Of a stretch of DNA of 43,575 nt, positions 14,051 through 23,057 are shown in pieces (positions within the stretch are counted from its first letter, which is position 1; each line of letters starts with the position of its first letter). Source of the stretch: a virus; IMG/VR virus record IMGVR_UViG_3300030102_003092, positions 1 through 43,575 of that record; one strand, given 5' to 3'. The translations under genes were made by a program, and so were the position numbers. Under the pieces are notes generated by a model that searched no databases, was not told the DNA's origin, and saw only the letters and a program-made list of their open reading frames with translations.

Positions 14051-14058
14051 TATTTATA
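14051..14058 (-). promoter_or_regulatory. T4-type late promoter TATAAATA driving gp4 operon
   Basis: TATTTATA on the plus strand. Predicted +1 near 14045 on the minus strand, one base from the opposing plus-strand start, with the gp4 ATG at 14025. Confidence 0.8.
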
Positions 14059-14070
14059 ATAGGTCACACA

Positions 14071-15174
14071 ATGCCAGAACCGGGTATAAACACAATTAAT
14101 TTAGGTAATCCATTTAGCTATGGCGGTGGAGCAGTAAAGTTTCCAATTGACACTCATGCACAAGTTGGATCACAGATTGTATTTCAAGCTATAAGAATAG
14201 AAGCTCCTGAAGCACCGATTAAATTTACTTCTAGTAGTACATTTAAAGATATATTTCAAAATCCGGGCGAATCAGCCTTAGATACCGTTGATCTTCTCAC
14301 ATCAAGTCTTAAAAATGCTAAAGGTCAAAAAATATTTCCTATAGCCAATAATAGGGTACAACTGTATTTACCTATATCATTTCAAGTTAATGATGCATTT
14401 CAATACGATAATGCTGCTTTAGGCGCAGTAGGTGGTGCAATTGCCAATGTGCTACAAGGAAATTCCGCAAGTGGAACAGTCGGTGGCGCATTAGCAAATG
14501 CTTTGGGTGCAGGTGCAGCATCTTTAAAAGATTTCTTTTTTGGTGGTGCATATACTGGTGAAGCCGGTAGAATTGCCGCAGCAGTAGGTGCAGGTGCGAT
14601 TAACTTCGCATCTCTCGGTATGGGAGCAGGCATCTCAGATGCGATTCAATTAACTGCAAGAGTTACAATTAATCCAAATTTAAGAACTAAGTTTAACGGT
14701 GTTGCAATTCGAGAATTTGCATTTCAATTTAAATTTATACCTAAGAGTCAAAGAGAATCTGCGGCTATAAAACAGATTATTAAATTTTTTAGATTTCACG
14801 CATATCCAGATGAAATACCGGGCGGTGGTCAATTTCCTATTGCATTAGAATATCCGAATTTATTTAAAATAAAATTAAAAAGTCAAGTCGGAGGTAGATT
14901 TCGAAATGTTGGAACTCCAATTAAATATTGCTATCTTAGAAATATATCAACAGTCTATAATCCTACTAGTCCTGTTTTACATCCAGATGGTGCACCTAAT
15001 GAAATTGATTTAAATTTAAGTTTTACAGAATACAAAACTCTATCTCGTCAAGATATTGTCAATGAAGATAATGACGCTGCATTTGACGCAGAAAATGAGT
15101 TAAATTTAAGTAATGAACAAATTAGGGATATTGTTATAGATTCTCTAGATCCCGATGATAATGTAGGAGTTTGA
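14071..15174 (+). CDS. 48: gp48 baseplate tail-tube cap
   Basis: A 367-residue protein, nearly the length of T4 gp48 (364). The C-terminal half carries the tube-like signature (LTARVTINPNLRTKF, REFAFQFKFIPKSQRESAAI, FFRFHAYPDE, YCYLRNISTVYNP). The centre (about 112-190) is an unusually Gly/Ala-rich, hydrophobic insertion. gp48 sits on the hub/wedge junction and starts tube polymerisation with gp54. It is the first gene of the plus-strand baseplate operon, read from the late box at 14033, with gp53 one base downstream. Confidence 0.78.
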   Translation: MPEPGINTINLGNPFSYGGGAVKFPIDTHAQVGSQIVFQAIRIEAPEAPIKFTSSSTFKDIFQNPGESALDTVDLLTSSLKNAKGQKIFPIANNRVQLYLPISFQVNDAFQYDNAALGAVGGAIANVLQGNSASGTVGGALANALGAGAASLKDFFFGGAYTGEAGRIAAAVGAGAINFASLGMGAGISDAIQLTARVTINPNLRTKFNGVAIREFAFQFKFIPKSQRESAAIKQIIKFFRFHAYPDEIPGGGQFPIALEYPNLFKIKLKSQVGGRFRNVGTPIKYCYLRNISTVYNPTSPVLHPDGAPNEIDLNLSFTEYKTLSRQDIVNEDNDAAFDAENELNLSNEQIRDIVIDSLDPDDNVGV

Positions 15175-15175
15175 T

Positions 15176-15901
15176 ATGTATTTTAAAAATTTTCCAATAG
15201 TAGATTATTTTTTTGGCGAAGAAGGTTTGTCGAATCGTATTGAAAACATCGGTATATTTTCAGATGTTATAGATCAGATTAAAGATGCAACAACTGCATA
15301 TCAAGATTATTATATTCTGCCAGACGAAAGACCAGATCAAGTTTCTTTCAAACTATATGGTAGTATTAATTTTTACTGGACATTTTGGTTAATGAACAAT
15401 CATATACGAGAACAAGGATGGCCTTTATCAAATACAAAAATATACGAATATGCGATCGACAACTATACAGAAAAAGTTCTCGATACAAAAACAGTATTAA
15501 CTGACAAATATGCAATAGGCGAAAGCGTTGAAGGCCTTACCAACTTTGCAACTGGAACTGTAGTACATCGTAATTTAGATCTTGGTCAAATATGGGTTAA
15601 GAGTACAAATAATAAATCATTTCAAGCTGGTGAAATTGTTCGTACCACTACAACCGTTGTCGATGAATTATTAACGGTACGTGCAACTTCGGATCGACTT
15701 AATGCAGTGCATCACTATGAAAATGCGGCTGGTGAGTATGTTGATATTGATCCAAACGTAGATAGGCCTGCAATATTTACAGAAAAAACTTGGCTCGATG
15801 AATTGACTAGACAAAACGATAATTTAAAACAAATTAAAATTATCAAAAAAGACATAATTGGAGAAGTGGTTAAATCATTTAATGCAGCCATAAGATCGTA
15901 A
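15176..15901 (+). CDS. 53: gp53 baseplate wedge subunit
   Basis: A 241-residue protein with the conserved gp53 opening MYFKNFPIVDYFFG, then YYILPDERPDQVSFKLYGSINFYWTFWLMN (residues about 46-75), which is the core of this family. The later part contains a LysM-like/beta extension (GESVEGLTNFATGTVV) and a long C-terminal helix. T4 gp53 is 196 residues and glues wedges together in the baseplate. It shares TAATG with the downstream hub gene. Identification is secure from motif order and context (48-53-hub-5). Confidence 0.9.
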   Translation: MYFKNFPIVDYFFGEEGLSNRIENIGIFSDVIDQIKDATTAYQDYYILPDERPDQVSFKLYGSINFYWTFWLMNNHIREQGWPLSNTKIYEYAIDNYTEKVLDTKTVLTDKYAIGESVEGLTNFATGTVVHRNLDLGQIWVKSTNNKSFQAGEIVRTTTTVVDELLTVRATSDRLNAVHHYENAAGEYVDIDPNVDRPAIFTEKTWLDELTRQNDNLKQIKIIKKDIIGEVVKSFNAAIRS

Positions 15902-17343
15902 TGACAAGTACAATATCACCATATATAATAGCAGGTATTATGTTACAATCGCCTAGGTTTGGTCAAGCGATTGACTTAGTTGGCATGTTTGTTTCTTGTG
16001 ACATATTTGAAGATCTAGATAAACCTTATATAACTGCAGATTTAATTTTAAACGACGATAAAAGTTGGTATGAATCTACTGATATTATCGGCGGTGAAAC
16101 TATTACGTTAATGATTAGATCTAATAGAGATAAGATTGACAATTCTGAAGTTACATTAATTAAAAAAACATTTTATATTCATTACGTTTCTGTTCAGCAT
16201 CGAGTAAGTGAACACCAACAAATTTTGATGTTGCATTTGATTGAAGATGTAGGTTATGTTTCAAATTTACAAAACGTAAATTTACCTTATGAAGGTAGAG
16301 GTGAAGATATTATAAAAAATATAGCAGAAGATTTTTTAATTTTAGAAAAACCAAATGGAAATTTTACTGGTACTACATCTAGAGCAAAAGAAGTATTATA
16401 CACCAACCCCAGTGGTGTAGGTGATAGAAAAAACTATAAGCTTATAGTACCAAATTTAAATCCTCTGCGTGCAATGAAATGGATTTGCAATAATATGGTA
16501 AATCAAAATGGTTCTCCATTTTATTTATTTTCTACTTTTGTTGGAGATAAAATTATATTAGCACATCTACAAGATTTAATACAAACTCCTGCATTAAATA
16601 GAGAATCAGAACCATTTATCTTTTCTCCAAGTACAGCAGCTTCTCCACCCGATATGGAATCAACTAGGGCTATCATGAATATGAAGATAGGTCAATCTGA
16701 AGATTTATTTAAATTAATTAAAAATGGAAACGTAGGTGCGTCATATACAATCATAAATGGTGCAGCTCCTAATGCGACTACAGAAGTAGAATTTGACTTC
16801 GATCTTAGAAAAGATACTTTAGAACCTTATCTACAGTTTCATCTACCTGAAAATGCAAGACAAAAAGATCCTGCGTATTCTCCTAGATTTACGTATCAAG
16901 GCACTCCATTCAATGAACTTAAAAGTAGAAATATTACATTATTTGGTGGTAGCAATCCATATAGAGAAACTACATTGCCTGATGGTGAGATCGGTGAATA
17001 TCCTTTGGCTTTAGGTGAAGGATATAACGCGGCTGATTATAAAATGTTCGTAATTGCAAAATCTTTTGATGCTTTATTTAGAAAAAATCCATTAACAATT
17101 AATTTAAACGGGATTGAATTTATAAATGGTGATCGACACGCTACGATAGGAAATTCAATTCACGTACAATTTCAAAAATCAGATGATCAAAGACCTCGAG
17201 GAGAAAAGATAGCCGCACCACTTGATCGAAAATTGTCTGGAAAATATTTAATATATAGAGCAAGACACATATTAAAACGAGAAAAATATGATATGTCATT
17301 TACGTTAGCTAAACTTACAAATATAAATGAAGGTGGAGATTGA
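15901..17343 (+). CDS. Probable baseplate hub protein (gp27-like)
   Basis: A 480-residue protein immediately upstream of gp5. It opens STISPYIIAGIMLQSPRFGQAIDLVGMFVSCDIFEDLDKPYITADLILND in pieces, a beta-rich N-terminus like the first tube-like domain of gp27/VgrG hubs, followed by VQHRVSEHQQILMLHLIEDVGYVSN and a middle domain with PLRAMKWICNNM. T4 gp27 is 391 residues and forms the trimeric cylinder that holds gp5. The assignment is based on position and domain style, not clear sequence identity. Confidence 0.68.
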   Translation: MTSTISPYIIAGIMLQSPRFGQAIDLVGMFVSCDIFEDLDKPYITADLILNDDKSWYESTDIIGGETITLMIRSNRDKIDNSEVTLIKKTFYIHYVSVQHRVSEHQQILMLHLIEDVGYVSNLQNVNLPYEGRGEDIIKNIAEDFLILEKPNGNFTGTTSRAKEVLYTNPSGVGDRKNYKLIVPNLNPLRAMKWICNNMVNQNGSPFYLFSTFVGDKIILAHLQDLIQTPALNRESEPFIFSPSTAASPPDMESTRAIMNMKIGQSEDLFKLIKNGNVGASYTIINGAAPNATTEVEFDFDLRKDTLEPYLQFHLPENARQKDPAYSPRFTYQGTPFNELKSRNITLFGGSNPYRETTLPDGEIGEYPLALGEGYNAADYKMFVIAKSFDALFRKNPLTINLNGIEFINGDRHATIGNSIHVQFQKSDDQRPRGEKIAAPLDRKLSGKYLIYRARHILKREKYDMSFTLAKLTNINEGGD

Positions 17344-17346
17344 TAT

Positions 17347-19218
17347 ATGAGTTTTTATGGAGATAATTCTCGTTGGTTTATTGGAGAAGTTAAAAGTATT
17401 AGCGATCCGATTAGAATGGGTCGCGTTAAAGTTCGTATATTTGGTGTACATGCAGATGACGAACAACTTATGCCTGATGATAAATTACCGTGGGCTCAAG
17501 TTTTAGCACCAGTAACAGAAGGTGGAACTCCTAATCAAGGTAATTTTTTGGGTATACAACCGACAGCGAGAGTATTTGGTGTATTTCTTGATGGAACAAA
17601 TTCACAAATGCCTCTTGTTCTAGGATCTATACCTCATAGTGAAAAATGGGTATCAAAAGGCGGTATTCAATCTCATGTTACAACAGATATTAATGCGCAG
17701 AGTTTAACGAATGAAGTGCAAGATGGATATGTTCAAGATGATGCAGAAGCATTTGACGAAACAATAGTAAAGCATGAAGTATTCGATCATGAAACAAAAA
17801 AACAAGAAACAGAAGGAATAGATGAACCCTTACAAACAAATGTAAGAAAAAACGTTTATCCAAATAATAAAGTTAAAAGAACCACGAGTGGTCATGTTAT
17901 TGAGATTGATGATACGCCTGGTGCAGAAAGATTGCATGTGGTACATAAAACTGGAACATCGATTGAAATACAACCTAGCGGTGATGTTGTAACTCATCAT
18001 AAAAATGGTTTAAGAACAGTCGTAGGCGATGATAGATTAAAAGTTACAGGTAACGTTGAATGGGTTGTCAATGGTAATCTTGATATATCTGTATTACAAA
18101 ATATCAATCTTATGTCTGCCGGCAATTTACAGGTTATTACAACTGGTAGACAAGATTATCACTCGCACGGGAACATGTCGCATTTTTCTAAAGGACAACA
18201 TACACTTGCTAGTGAAACAGCAATTTTATCTGGAACAACAAAAGCAGATATAAGAGGAGCAAGAGTTGATCTTGCGACTAATGATCCGGTGACTGTTGCT
18301 CTTGAAAGCTTTAAATTAAGAGGAGTAGAATCTCCGGCATTTGCAACTGCAGGTGGCATGGTAAATACACCGGTTGACGATAATGGAAATTCATTAGGTC
18401 CGACTGATCCAGATGCAGGTCCGATGTCGCCTGGTTCTACAGATCTTGGACCTCCAGGTGATTGTACAAGAAAAAATATAGGAGCATCATCTGCAATAGG
18501 TGAATCAAATAACGATCCAGGAGCAATTAGTAGTAGAGAACAACAAAATACAGATGGCTTTTCTTATGGTACATATCAAATATCTACAAAGGTTGGTAGA
18601 ATGCAAGAGTTTATTGACGCTTTAAATAATCCTAATGGATTGGGTGGTAGAGATCCTAAGTATTTAGAATACGGTAGAAGATTAAACGAAGCCGGAGGTA
18701 ATTCAGCAGCAGCAAATAGAACTACATTATTTGAAAGAACTTGGAAAGAAATGGCTTATGATAATCCAAGTGATGGAAGTTCTTTTGCTCAAGCACAACA
18801 TGATTTTATACAAGCAACACATTATGATGTTGCAGTAGAAAAACTCAAAGCTGCAACTGGTATCGATCCATGTGCAAGAAATAGAAGTAACGGATTGCAA
18901 GATGCAATATGGAGCACCTCGGTTCAACACGGCCCGCATGCAGTTACAGGTATTGTAAAGAACGCGCTTGCAAGAACTGGTAAAACGGCTGAAACTGTAA
19001 CTGATGCAGAATTAATTTCAGCAATATACGATGAACGCATGTCAGATAATGGATTTACTTATTTTCACGGATCAACCCCTGGCATCAGAAAAAACATAGT
19101 TAAAAGATTTAAAAGAGAAAAACTTCTAGTTTTGCAAGAAGCAGATAAAACATTAGAAAATTTAGCTACTGAAACAGCTTCGAGTACTGCAAGTGTAAAA
19201 GGATTTTATGGTGGATAA
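17347..19218 (+). CDS. 5: gp5-like spike with OB domain, beta-helix and C-terminal lysozyme-like domain
   Basis: A 623-residue protein. Residues 1-100 are the gp5 OB domain: WFIGEVKSISDPIRMGRVKVRIFGVH then KLPWAQVLAP, matching the T4 gp5 N-terminus. Residues about 185-330 are short repeating strands (VEWVVNGNLDISV, INLMSAGNLQVIT) forming the membrane-piercing beta-helix. After a Pro/Gly linker (about 340-375) comes a lytic domain: IGESNNDPGAISSREQQNTDGFSYGTYQIS, then a C-terminal AIWSTSVQHGPHA. That is the pattern of VgrG-associated/phage muramidase-like domains, with a Glu in the ES-N-PG motif as candidate catalyst. T4 has its lysozyme between OB and helix; here it is moved to the C-terminus. 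GGTGGAG precedes the start. Confidence 0.88.
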   Translation: MSFYGDNSRWFIGEVKSISDPIRMGRVKVRIFGVHADDEQLMPDDKLPWAQVLAPVTEGGTPNQGNFLGIQPTARVFGVFLDGTNSQMPLVLGSIPHSEKWVSKGGIQSHVTTDINAQSLTNEVQDGYVQDDAEAFDETIVKHEVFDHETKKQETEGIDEPLQTNVRKNVYPNNKVKRTTSGHVIEIDDTPGAERLHVVHKTGTSIEIQPSGDVVTHHKNGLRTVVGDDRLKVTGNVEWVVNGNLDISVLQNINLMSAGNLQVITTGRQDYHSHGNMSHFSKGQHTLASETAILSGTTKADIRGARVDLATNDPVTVALESFKLRGVESPAFATAGGMVNTPVDDNGNSLGPTDPDAGPMSPGSTDLGPPGDCTRKNIGASSAIGESNNDPGAISSREQQNTDGFSYGTYQISTKVGRMQEFIDALNNPNGLGGRDPKYLEYGRRLNEAGGNSAAANRTTLFERTWKEMAYDNPSDGSSFAQAQHDFIQATHYDVAVEKLKAATGIDPCARNRSNGLQDAIWSTSVQHGPHAVTGIVKNALARTGKTAETVTDAELISAIYDERMSDNGFTYFHGSTPGIRKNIVKRFKREKLLVLQEADKTLENLATETASSTASVKGFYGG

Positions 19219-19535
19219 TGCCAGAAATATGTAGACAAGATGATACTTTAAATACCGGTCATGCATGCGATGCAACATCAACTCTTGCTGCGCCTGGTCA
19301 AACTAAAGTATATGCAGAAAATAAATTAGTTGCACGTAAAGGAGATAATACTAATAGTCATAATACTCAAACTGGTACTGATGAAGATGGAGATCCGATA
19401 TGTACACCACATACTGCATCAATAAGTGGTAGTTCATCTAAAGTTTACGTAGTTGGTGAATTAGTTGCAAGAGTTGGAGATGCAGTAGATGCCGGTACTT
19501 TAACGTCTGGATCTTCAAAAGTCTTTGCTGGTTAG
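19218..19535 (+). CDS. 5.4: PAAR-family spike tip protein (gp5.4-like)
   Basis: A 105-residue PAAR-domain protein, like T4 gp5.4 (97). It shows the two pseudo-repeats TKVYAENKLVARKGD and SKVYVVGELVARVGD. Likely metal ligands are His15 (TGHAC), His48 (NSHN), Cys62 and His65 (CTPH), consistent with the His/His/Cys/His metal site known from PAAR tips. It would cap the gp5 beta-helix as a sharp cone. It overlaps the gp5 stop by one base, and a late promoter follows directly after its stop. Confidence 0.88.
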   Translation: MPEICRQDDTLNTGHACDATSTLAAPGQTKVYAENKLVARKGDNTNSHNTQTGTDEDGDPICTPHTASISGSSSKVYVVGELVARVGDAVDAGTLTSGSSKVFAG

Positions 19536-19543
19536 TATAAATA
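19536..19543 (+). promoter_or_regulatory. T4-type late promoter TATAAATAC before the Cys-rich gene
   Basis: TATAAATA followed by C, the T4 consensus, one base after the PAAR stop codon. Predicted +1 is near 19549, with AAAGGAG before the ATG at 19565. Confidence 0.82.
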
Positions 19544-19564
19544 CAAGTTAAAAGGAGAAAGTTA

Positions 19565-19687
19565 ATGTCGTGCACATGCAACGGAAAATGCAAAAAGTGT
19601 AATCATGACTGTCATTGTGAAAAACAATGTGAAGAGTGTGTTAATGATGTTTGTACTGGTTGTGAATGTGAAAAGTGTAATTGTTAA
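19565..19687 (+). CDS. Metallothionein-like cysteine-rich peptide
   Basis: A 40-codon ORF reading MSCTCNGKCKKCNHDCHCEK in its first half and ending TGCECEKCNC. It has 13 Cys and 2 His in 40 residues, arranged as repeated CxC, CxxC and CxxxC, with Lys/Glu/Asn between and no aromatic residue. That composition is characteristic of metallothioneins or compact zinc/copper clusters. It has a strong AAAGGAG site, its own late promoter, and its stop overlaps the gp25 start (TAATG), so translation of gp25 may depend on it. A virion or assembly metal-donor role is inference. Confidence 0.8.
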   Translation: MSCTCNGKCKKCNHDCHCEKQCEECVNDVCTGCECEKCNC

Positions 19688-20127
19688 TGCCTAGAGTTTT
19701 TTCACAAGAAGACGGTGGTTTAGATAACGCAGCCATAGTTACAAGCCGAAAGAAAGTCTATAAAGATATAGATCTTACTTTTGCTGTGAGAACGATGGGT
19801 GATGTTTTTAAAAAAACAGATGCAGCATCAGTTAAACAAGCTGTAAAGAATTTGTTATTAACTAATCATTTTGAAAAACCCTTTACACCTTTCTTTGGCG
19901 GCAATTTGCACTCTTTCTTGTTTGAAAACATTGAAGATTTAGACGAAATGGAAATTATGGATCATGTAAGTGCTGCGATAAACAATTACGAACCAAGAGC
20001 AATTATGAGATCACTACAAGCTAAGGCGCGACCTGATAATAATTCTATAGAATTAATTATAAGATTCCAAATTATTAACACATTTGAAAACGTAGAATTA
20101 AATGTAGAACTTACGAGGTTAAGATAA
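19687..20127 (+). CDS. 25: gp25 baseplate wedge subunit
   Basis: A 146-residue protein (T4 gp25 is 132). The ATG at 19687 overlaps the Cys-rich gene's stop; a TTG at 19681 in frame is not preferred. The family pattern is KVYKDIDLTFAVRTMGDVFKKTDAASVKQAVKNLLLTNHFEKPFTPFFGGNLHSFLFEN in order, then the C-terminal beta pair IELIIRFQIINTFENVELNVEL. gp25 is the universal contractile-system wedge protein that nucleates the sheath at the baseplate. It shares one base with the gp6 gene. Confidence 0.93.
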   Translation: MPRVFSQEDGGLDNAAIVTSRKKVYKDIDLTFAVRTMGDVFKKTDAASVKQAVKNLLLTNHFEKPFTPFFGGNLHSFLFENIEDLDEMEIMDHVSAAINNYEPRAIMRSLQAKARPDNNSIELIIRFQIINTFENVELNVELTRLR

Positions 20128-21977
20128 TGGCTACAACAATCAAATCATCGGGTTTAGATTTTGACACGATAAAAGAAAATTTAAAAAATTATTTTGCACA
20201 ACAATCAGAATTTGCAGATTATGATTTTGAAGCTTCGGGTTTAAACAATATATTAGATGTTCTTGCATATAATACCCATATCAACGGTCTAACCGCGAAC
20301 TTTGCATTAAACGAAGCATTTTTAAATACTGCACAATTAAGATCATCTGTATTATCTCATGCTGCAAACTTAGGTTATTATCCAAGATCAAATACGTGTT
20401 CTCAAGCAGTTGTTAACATAACCGCAAATACAACCGATACCATTACAGGAAGCGCAACGCTTCCAAGATTCAGTTCTTTTTCAACATCAATTGACGACGT
20501 TACTTATACTTTTAGCACGACAAGTGAAACAAGTGCACTGAATGATGGATCAGGCGGATTTACATTTAAAAATCCAGATGGAACAAGTAATATTGTTATT
20601 AAAGAAGGAATACAAAAAACTAAAACATTTTTAGTTGGTAATCAATCTGACAATGCAGTTTATATTATACCTGATACAAACGTAGATACCTCAACACTTG
20701 TTGTTAGAGTGTTTGATAATGTGGGTTCACAAAGTTTTACTGAATTTGCAGATATTCGTAATGCTGTTAATATTACACCGACTTCGAAAGTTTATATTGT
20801 AAGAGAAGCTCCTAATGGTTTTTATGAATTAATATTCAGTGAAGGTAATGTATTAGGACAAGCTCCAGTTGCTGGTAATCAAATTGTCGCGACTTATCTT
20901 TCAACAAAAGGTGGAACTGCAAATAACGCATCATCATTTACTGCAATCAATAAGATATCAATAGGTGGTGCGAATTATAATTTAACTACAACAAAGGTTT
21001 CAAATTCAGCTGGTGGTGCAGATAAAGAATCACTTGATTCAATAAAGTTAAATGCACCTACTGCATTTGCAGCTCAGCAAAGAATGGTTACTGCCGAAGA
21101 TTATAAAACATTAATCATTGGAAGATACAATAACGTTTTAGATGATGTTATTGCATGGGGCGGTCAAGATAATATACCTGCAACATTCGGAAACGTTTAT
21201 CTAAGTTTAAAATTTAAAGATGGTATTGCTGCAAACATACAACAAGAAACAAAAGATTCGATTAAATCAAATTTTGCTGCTAACTTATCGATAATGTCAA
21301 TCGATACTGAGTTTGTTGACGCAACCGAAACGTTTATGGAAGTTAACGTTAAATTTGATTTTGATCCGGATTTAAGTGGAGATACTGTAAATTCTACACA
21401 AATTAAAATTAAAAACAAAGTCGGTGAATTTTTTGCGGCTAACTTAGGATTGTTTGGAAGAACTTTCAGAAGATCTGCATTATTGTCTGAACTTGATGCA
21501 TTATCACCAGCGGTTTTAAATAGTAGTGCAACTGTTAATCTACAAAGAAGAATATCGGCACCTACAGATTTTCAATTTAATGTTTCAGCGCCGGTATCAG
21601 TAGAATTTCCTGCAAGACTTGCATTACCAGACGATGAATTACATATTGTTAATTCGTCGATCTTTACATTTAATGGAGTTTTAGCAAGACTTCGAAATAA
21701 ATTAGGTACCACAACATTAGAAATCGTTGACGTTAACACGAGTGGTGTACTAAATGAAAACGCTGGAAGTTATGATCGTTTAAATGGTACAGTTCGTTTA
21801 GATGATACTTTTAATATTAGTGCACATGAAGGTGCTTTTATTAAAATAAGTGCAACACCTGATAATCAAAGTACGGTGAAACCATTAAGAAGTCACATTC
21901 TAAAATATGATAGAGATACTTCTCTTTCTGCCGGTACTATCGATACTCAAAATACATTAGCGGTAATTACAACATAA
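20127..21977 (+). CDS. 6: gp6 baseplate wedge subunit
   Basis: A 616-residue protein (T4 gp6 is 660). It opens with the conserved TIKSSGLDFDTIKENLKNYFAQQSEF and NNILDVLAYNTHINGLTANFALNEAFL, the signature N-terminus of gp6/baseplate J-like proteins. The middle contains AFAAQQRMVTAEDYKTLIIGRYNNVLDDVIAWGGQDN, the J-like ring core. gp6 forms the iris ring that changes conformation when the sheath contracts. It lies in the conserved order 25-6. Confidence 0.94.
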   Translation: MATTIKSSGLDFDTIKENLKNYFAQQSEFADYDFEASGLNNILDVLAYNTHINGLTANFALNEAFLNTAQLRSSVLSHAANLGYYPRSNTCSQAVVNITANTTDTITGSATLPRFSSFSTSIDDVTYTFSTTSETSALNDGSGGFTFKNPDGTSNIVIKEGIQKTKTFLVGNQSDNAVYIIPDTNVDTSTLVVRVFDNVGSQSFTEFADIRNAVNITPTSKVYIVREAPNGFYELIFSEGNVLGQAPVAGNQIVATYLSTKGGTANNASSFTAINKISIGGANYNLTTTKVSNSAGGADKESLDSIKLNAPTAFAAQQRMVTAEDYKTLIIGRYNNVLDDVIAWGGQDNIPATFGNVYLSLKFKDGIAANIQQETKDSIKSNFAANLSIMSIDTEFVDATETFMEVNVKFDFDPDLSGDTVNSTQIKIKNKVGEFFAANLGLFGRTFRRSALLSELDALSPAVLNSSATVNLQRRISAPTDFQFNVSAPVSVEFPARLALPDDELHIVNSSIFTFNGVLARLRNKLGTTTLEIVDVNTSGVLNENAGSYDRLNGTVRLDDTFNISAHEGAFIKISATPDNQSTVKPLRSHILKYDRDTSLSAGTIDTQNTLAVITT

Positions 21978-21978
21978 T

Positions 21979-23025
21979 ATGGCTCATACAGTAAAAGATT
22001 ATAATCGGAGAAATATAACTTTAACAACGTCTAAAGTTGGTGAAGTTGTACCTGAATATTTTGGTGAAGAAAATTCTAAATTAATTCAATTTTTAGAAAA
22101 ATATCAAGATTTTTTAGACAGCGATCAAGCAAATGGTTTTGGTTACAAGATTAAACAACTTATTCATGCAAGAGATGCAGATAGAGTTGATGAAGAAGAA
22201 CTTGATTCAATCATTGAAGAAATAGGTAATGGATTAAAATCGGCATCATTCTTTCAAAAACCAAGATTAATGACTAAACTTCTTGGTGATTATTATAGAG
22301 CAAAGGGATCATTTAACTCAGCTCAAGGTTTTTTTCGTGGTTTTTTTGGTTTAGAACCTGAAATAAGTTATCCTAAAAAAGATATATTTACAATTGGTGA
22401 ATCTAATATTGGATTTGAAGCACAAAAGTTTTTAGTAAATGCTGGCATCTATCAAGTCTTTTCAATACTAATTAAGTGTGGTATATCTACATTAGATTAT
22501 GAAACATTATATAAAAAGTTTGTACATCCTGCAGGATTTCATTTTGCAGGTGAAGTTATTGCGGTAGACGAAGGTGCATTAGATGTAGGAGTTCCAAGCG
22601 GAGAATTTCTTATTGATCCTCTTGAACCCGATAGTCCGGATTTAAAAGTTGTAGATCAAGCATATGTTACACCTCTTACTGGTTTCAGATCAGATGGGAC
22701 AGTGCAACAAGACGTTGCGCCTACTATACCATTTAGAGAACTTACAATATTACAAGATTCTGGTGGTGATACTACTTATATAACAAATGATACTTATAGA
22801 ATTGATCCGTACGGAACTTCAATAACAGATATTCTAACATTAGTATCAGGTAATTTAAATAAATTTTATTCGAATATTGCAGAAATACTTACGCCTAACT
22901 CATTTACGTTTGATGATAGTGATACCGGTTTAACTGCAGCAAATGCAAGACCTGATTTCTCATTAACACTAGAAACAATGGATGATGATAAGTTTACAAC
23001 ATATTTGAGCGATTCTGCATATTAA
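21979..23025 (+). CDS. Baseplate-associated structural protein between gp6 and gp8
   Basis: A 348-residue protein, VVPEYFGEENSKLIQFLEKYQDFLD near residue 24, LMTKLLGDYYRAKGSFNSAQGFFRGFFG near 107, and a C-terminal acidic, Thr/Asp-rich tail. Its position between gp6 and gp8 equals that of T4 gp7 (1032 residues), but it is three times shorter, so equivalence is doubtful. The N-terminal part resembles marine T4-type virion proteins described only as structural. It begins one base after the gp6 stop. A late promoter box begins 5 nt after its stop. Confidence 0.68.
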   Translation: MAHTVKDYNRRNITLTTSKVGEVVPEYFGEENSKLIQFLEKYQDFLDSDQANGFGYKIKQLIHARDADRVDEEELDSIIEEIGNGLKSASFFQKPRLMTKLLGDYYRAKGSFNSAQGFFRGFFGLEPEISYPKKDIFTIGESNIGFEAQKFLVNAGIYQVFSILIKCGISTLDYETLYKKFVHPAGFHFAGEVIAVDEGALDVGVPSGEFLIDPLEPDSPDLKVVDQAYVTPLTGFRSDGTVQQDVAPTIPFRELTILQDSGGDTTYITNDTYRIDPYGTSITDILTLVSGNLNKFYSNIAEILTPNSFTFDDSDTGLTAANARPDFSLTLETMDDDKFTTYLSDSAY

Positions 23026-23029
23026 CCTT

Positions 23030-23037
23030 TATAAATA
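23030..23037 (+). promoter_or_regulatory. T4-type late promoter TATAAATA
   Basis: Exact box, predicted +1 near 23043, before the gene at 23058. It is the last visible late box until 38545, so it may serve about 15 kb of tail and cargo genes. Confidence 0.8.
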
Positions 23038-23057
23038 ACATAAATCAAGAGTGAAAC

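Noticed and set aside
14400-14633. Minus-strand ORF of Ala/Pro-rich sequence inside gp48
   Set aside because: It is the complement of the Gly/Ala-rich insertion of gp48 and has no start signals.
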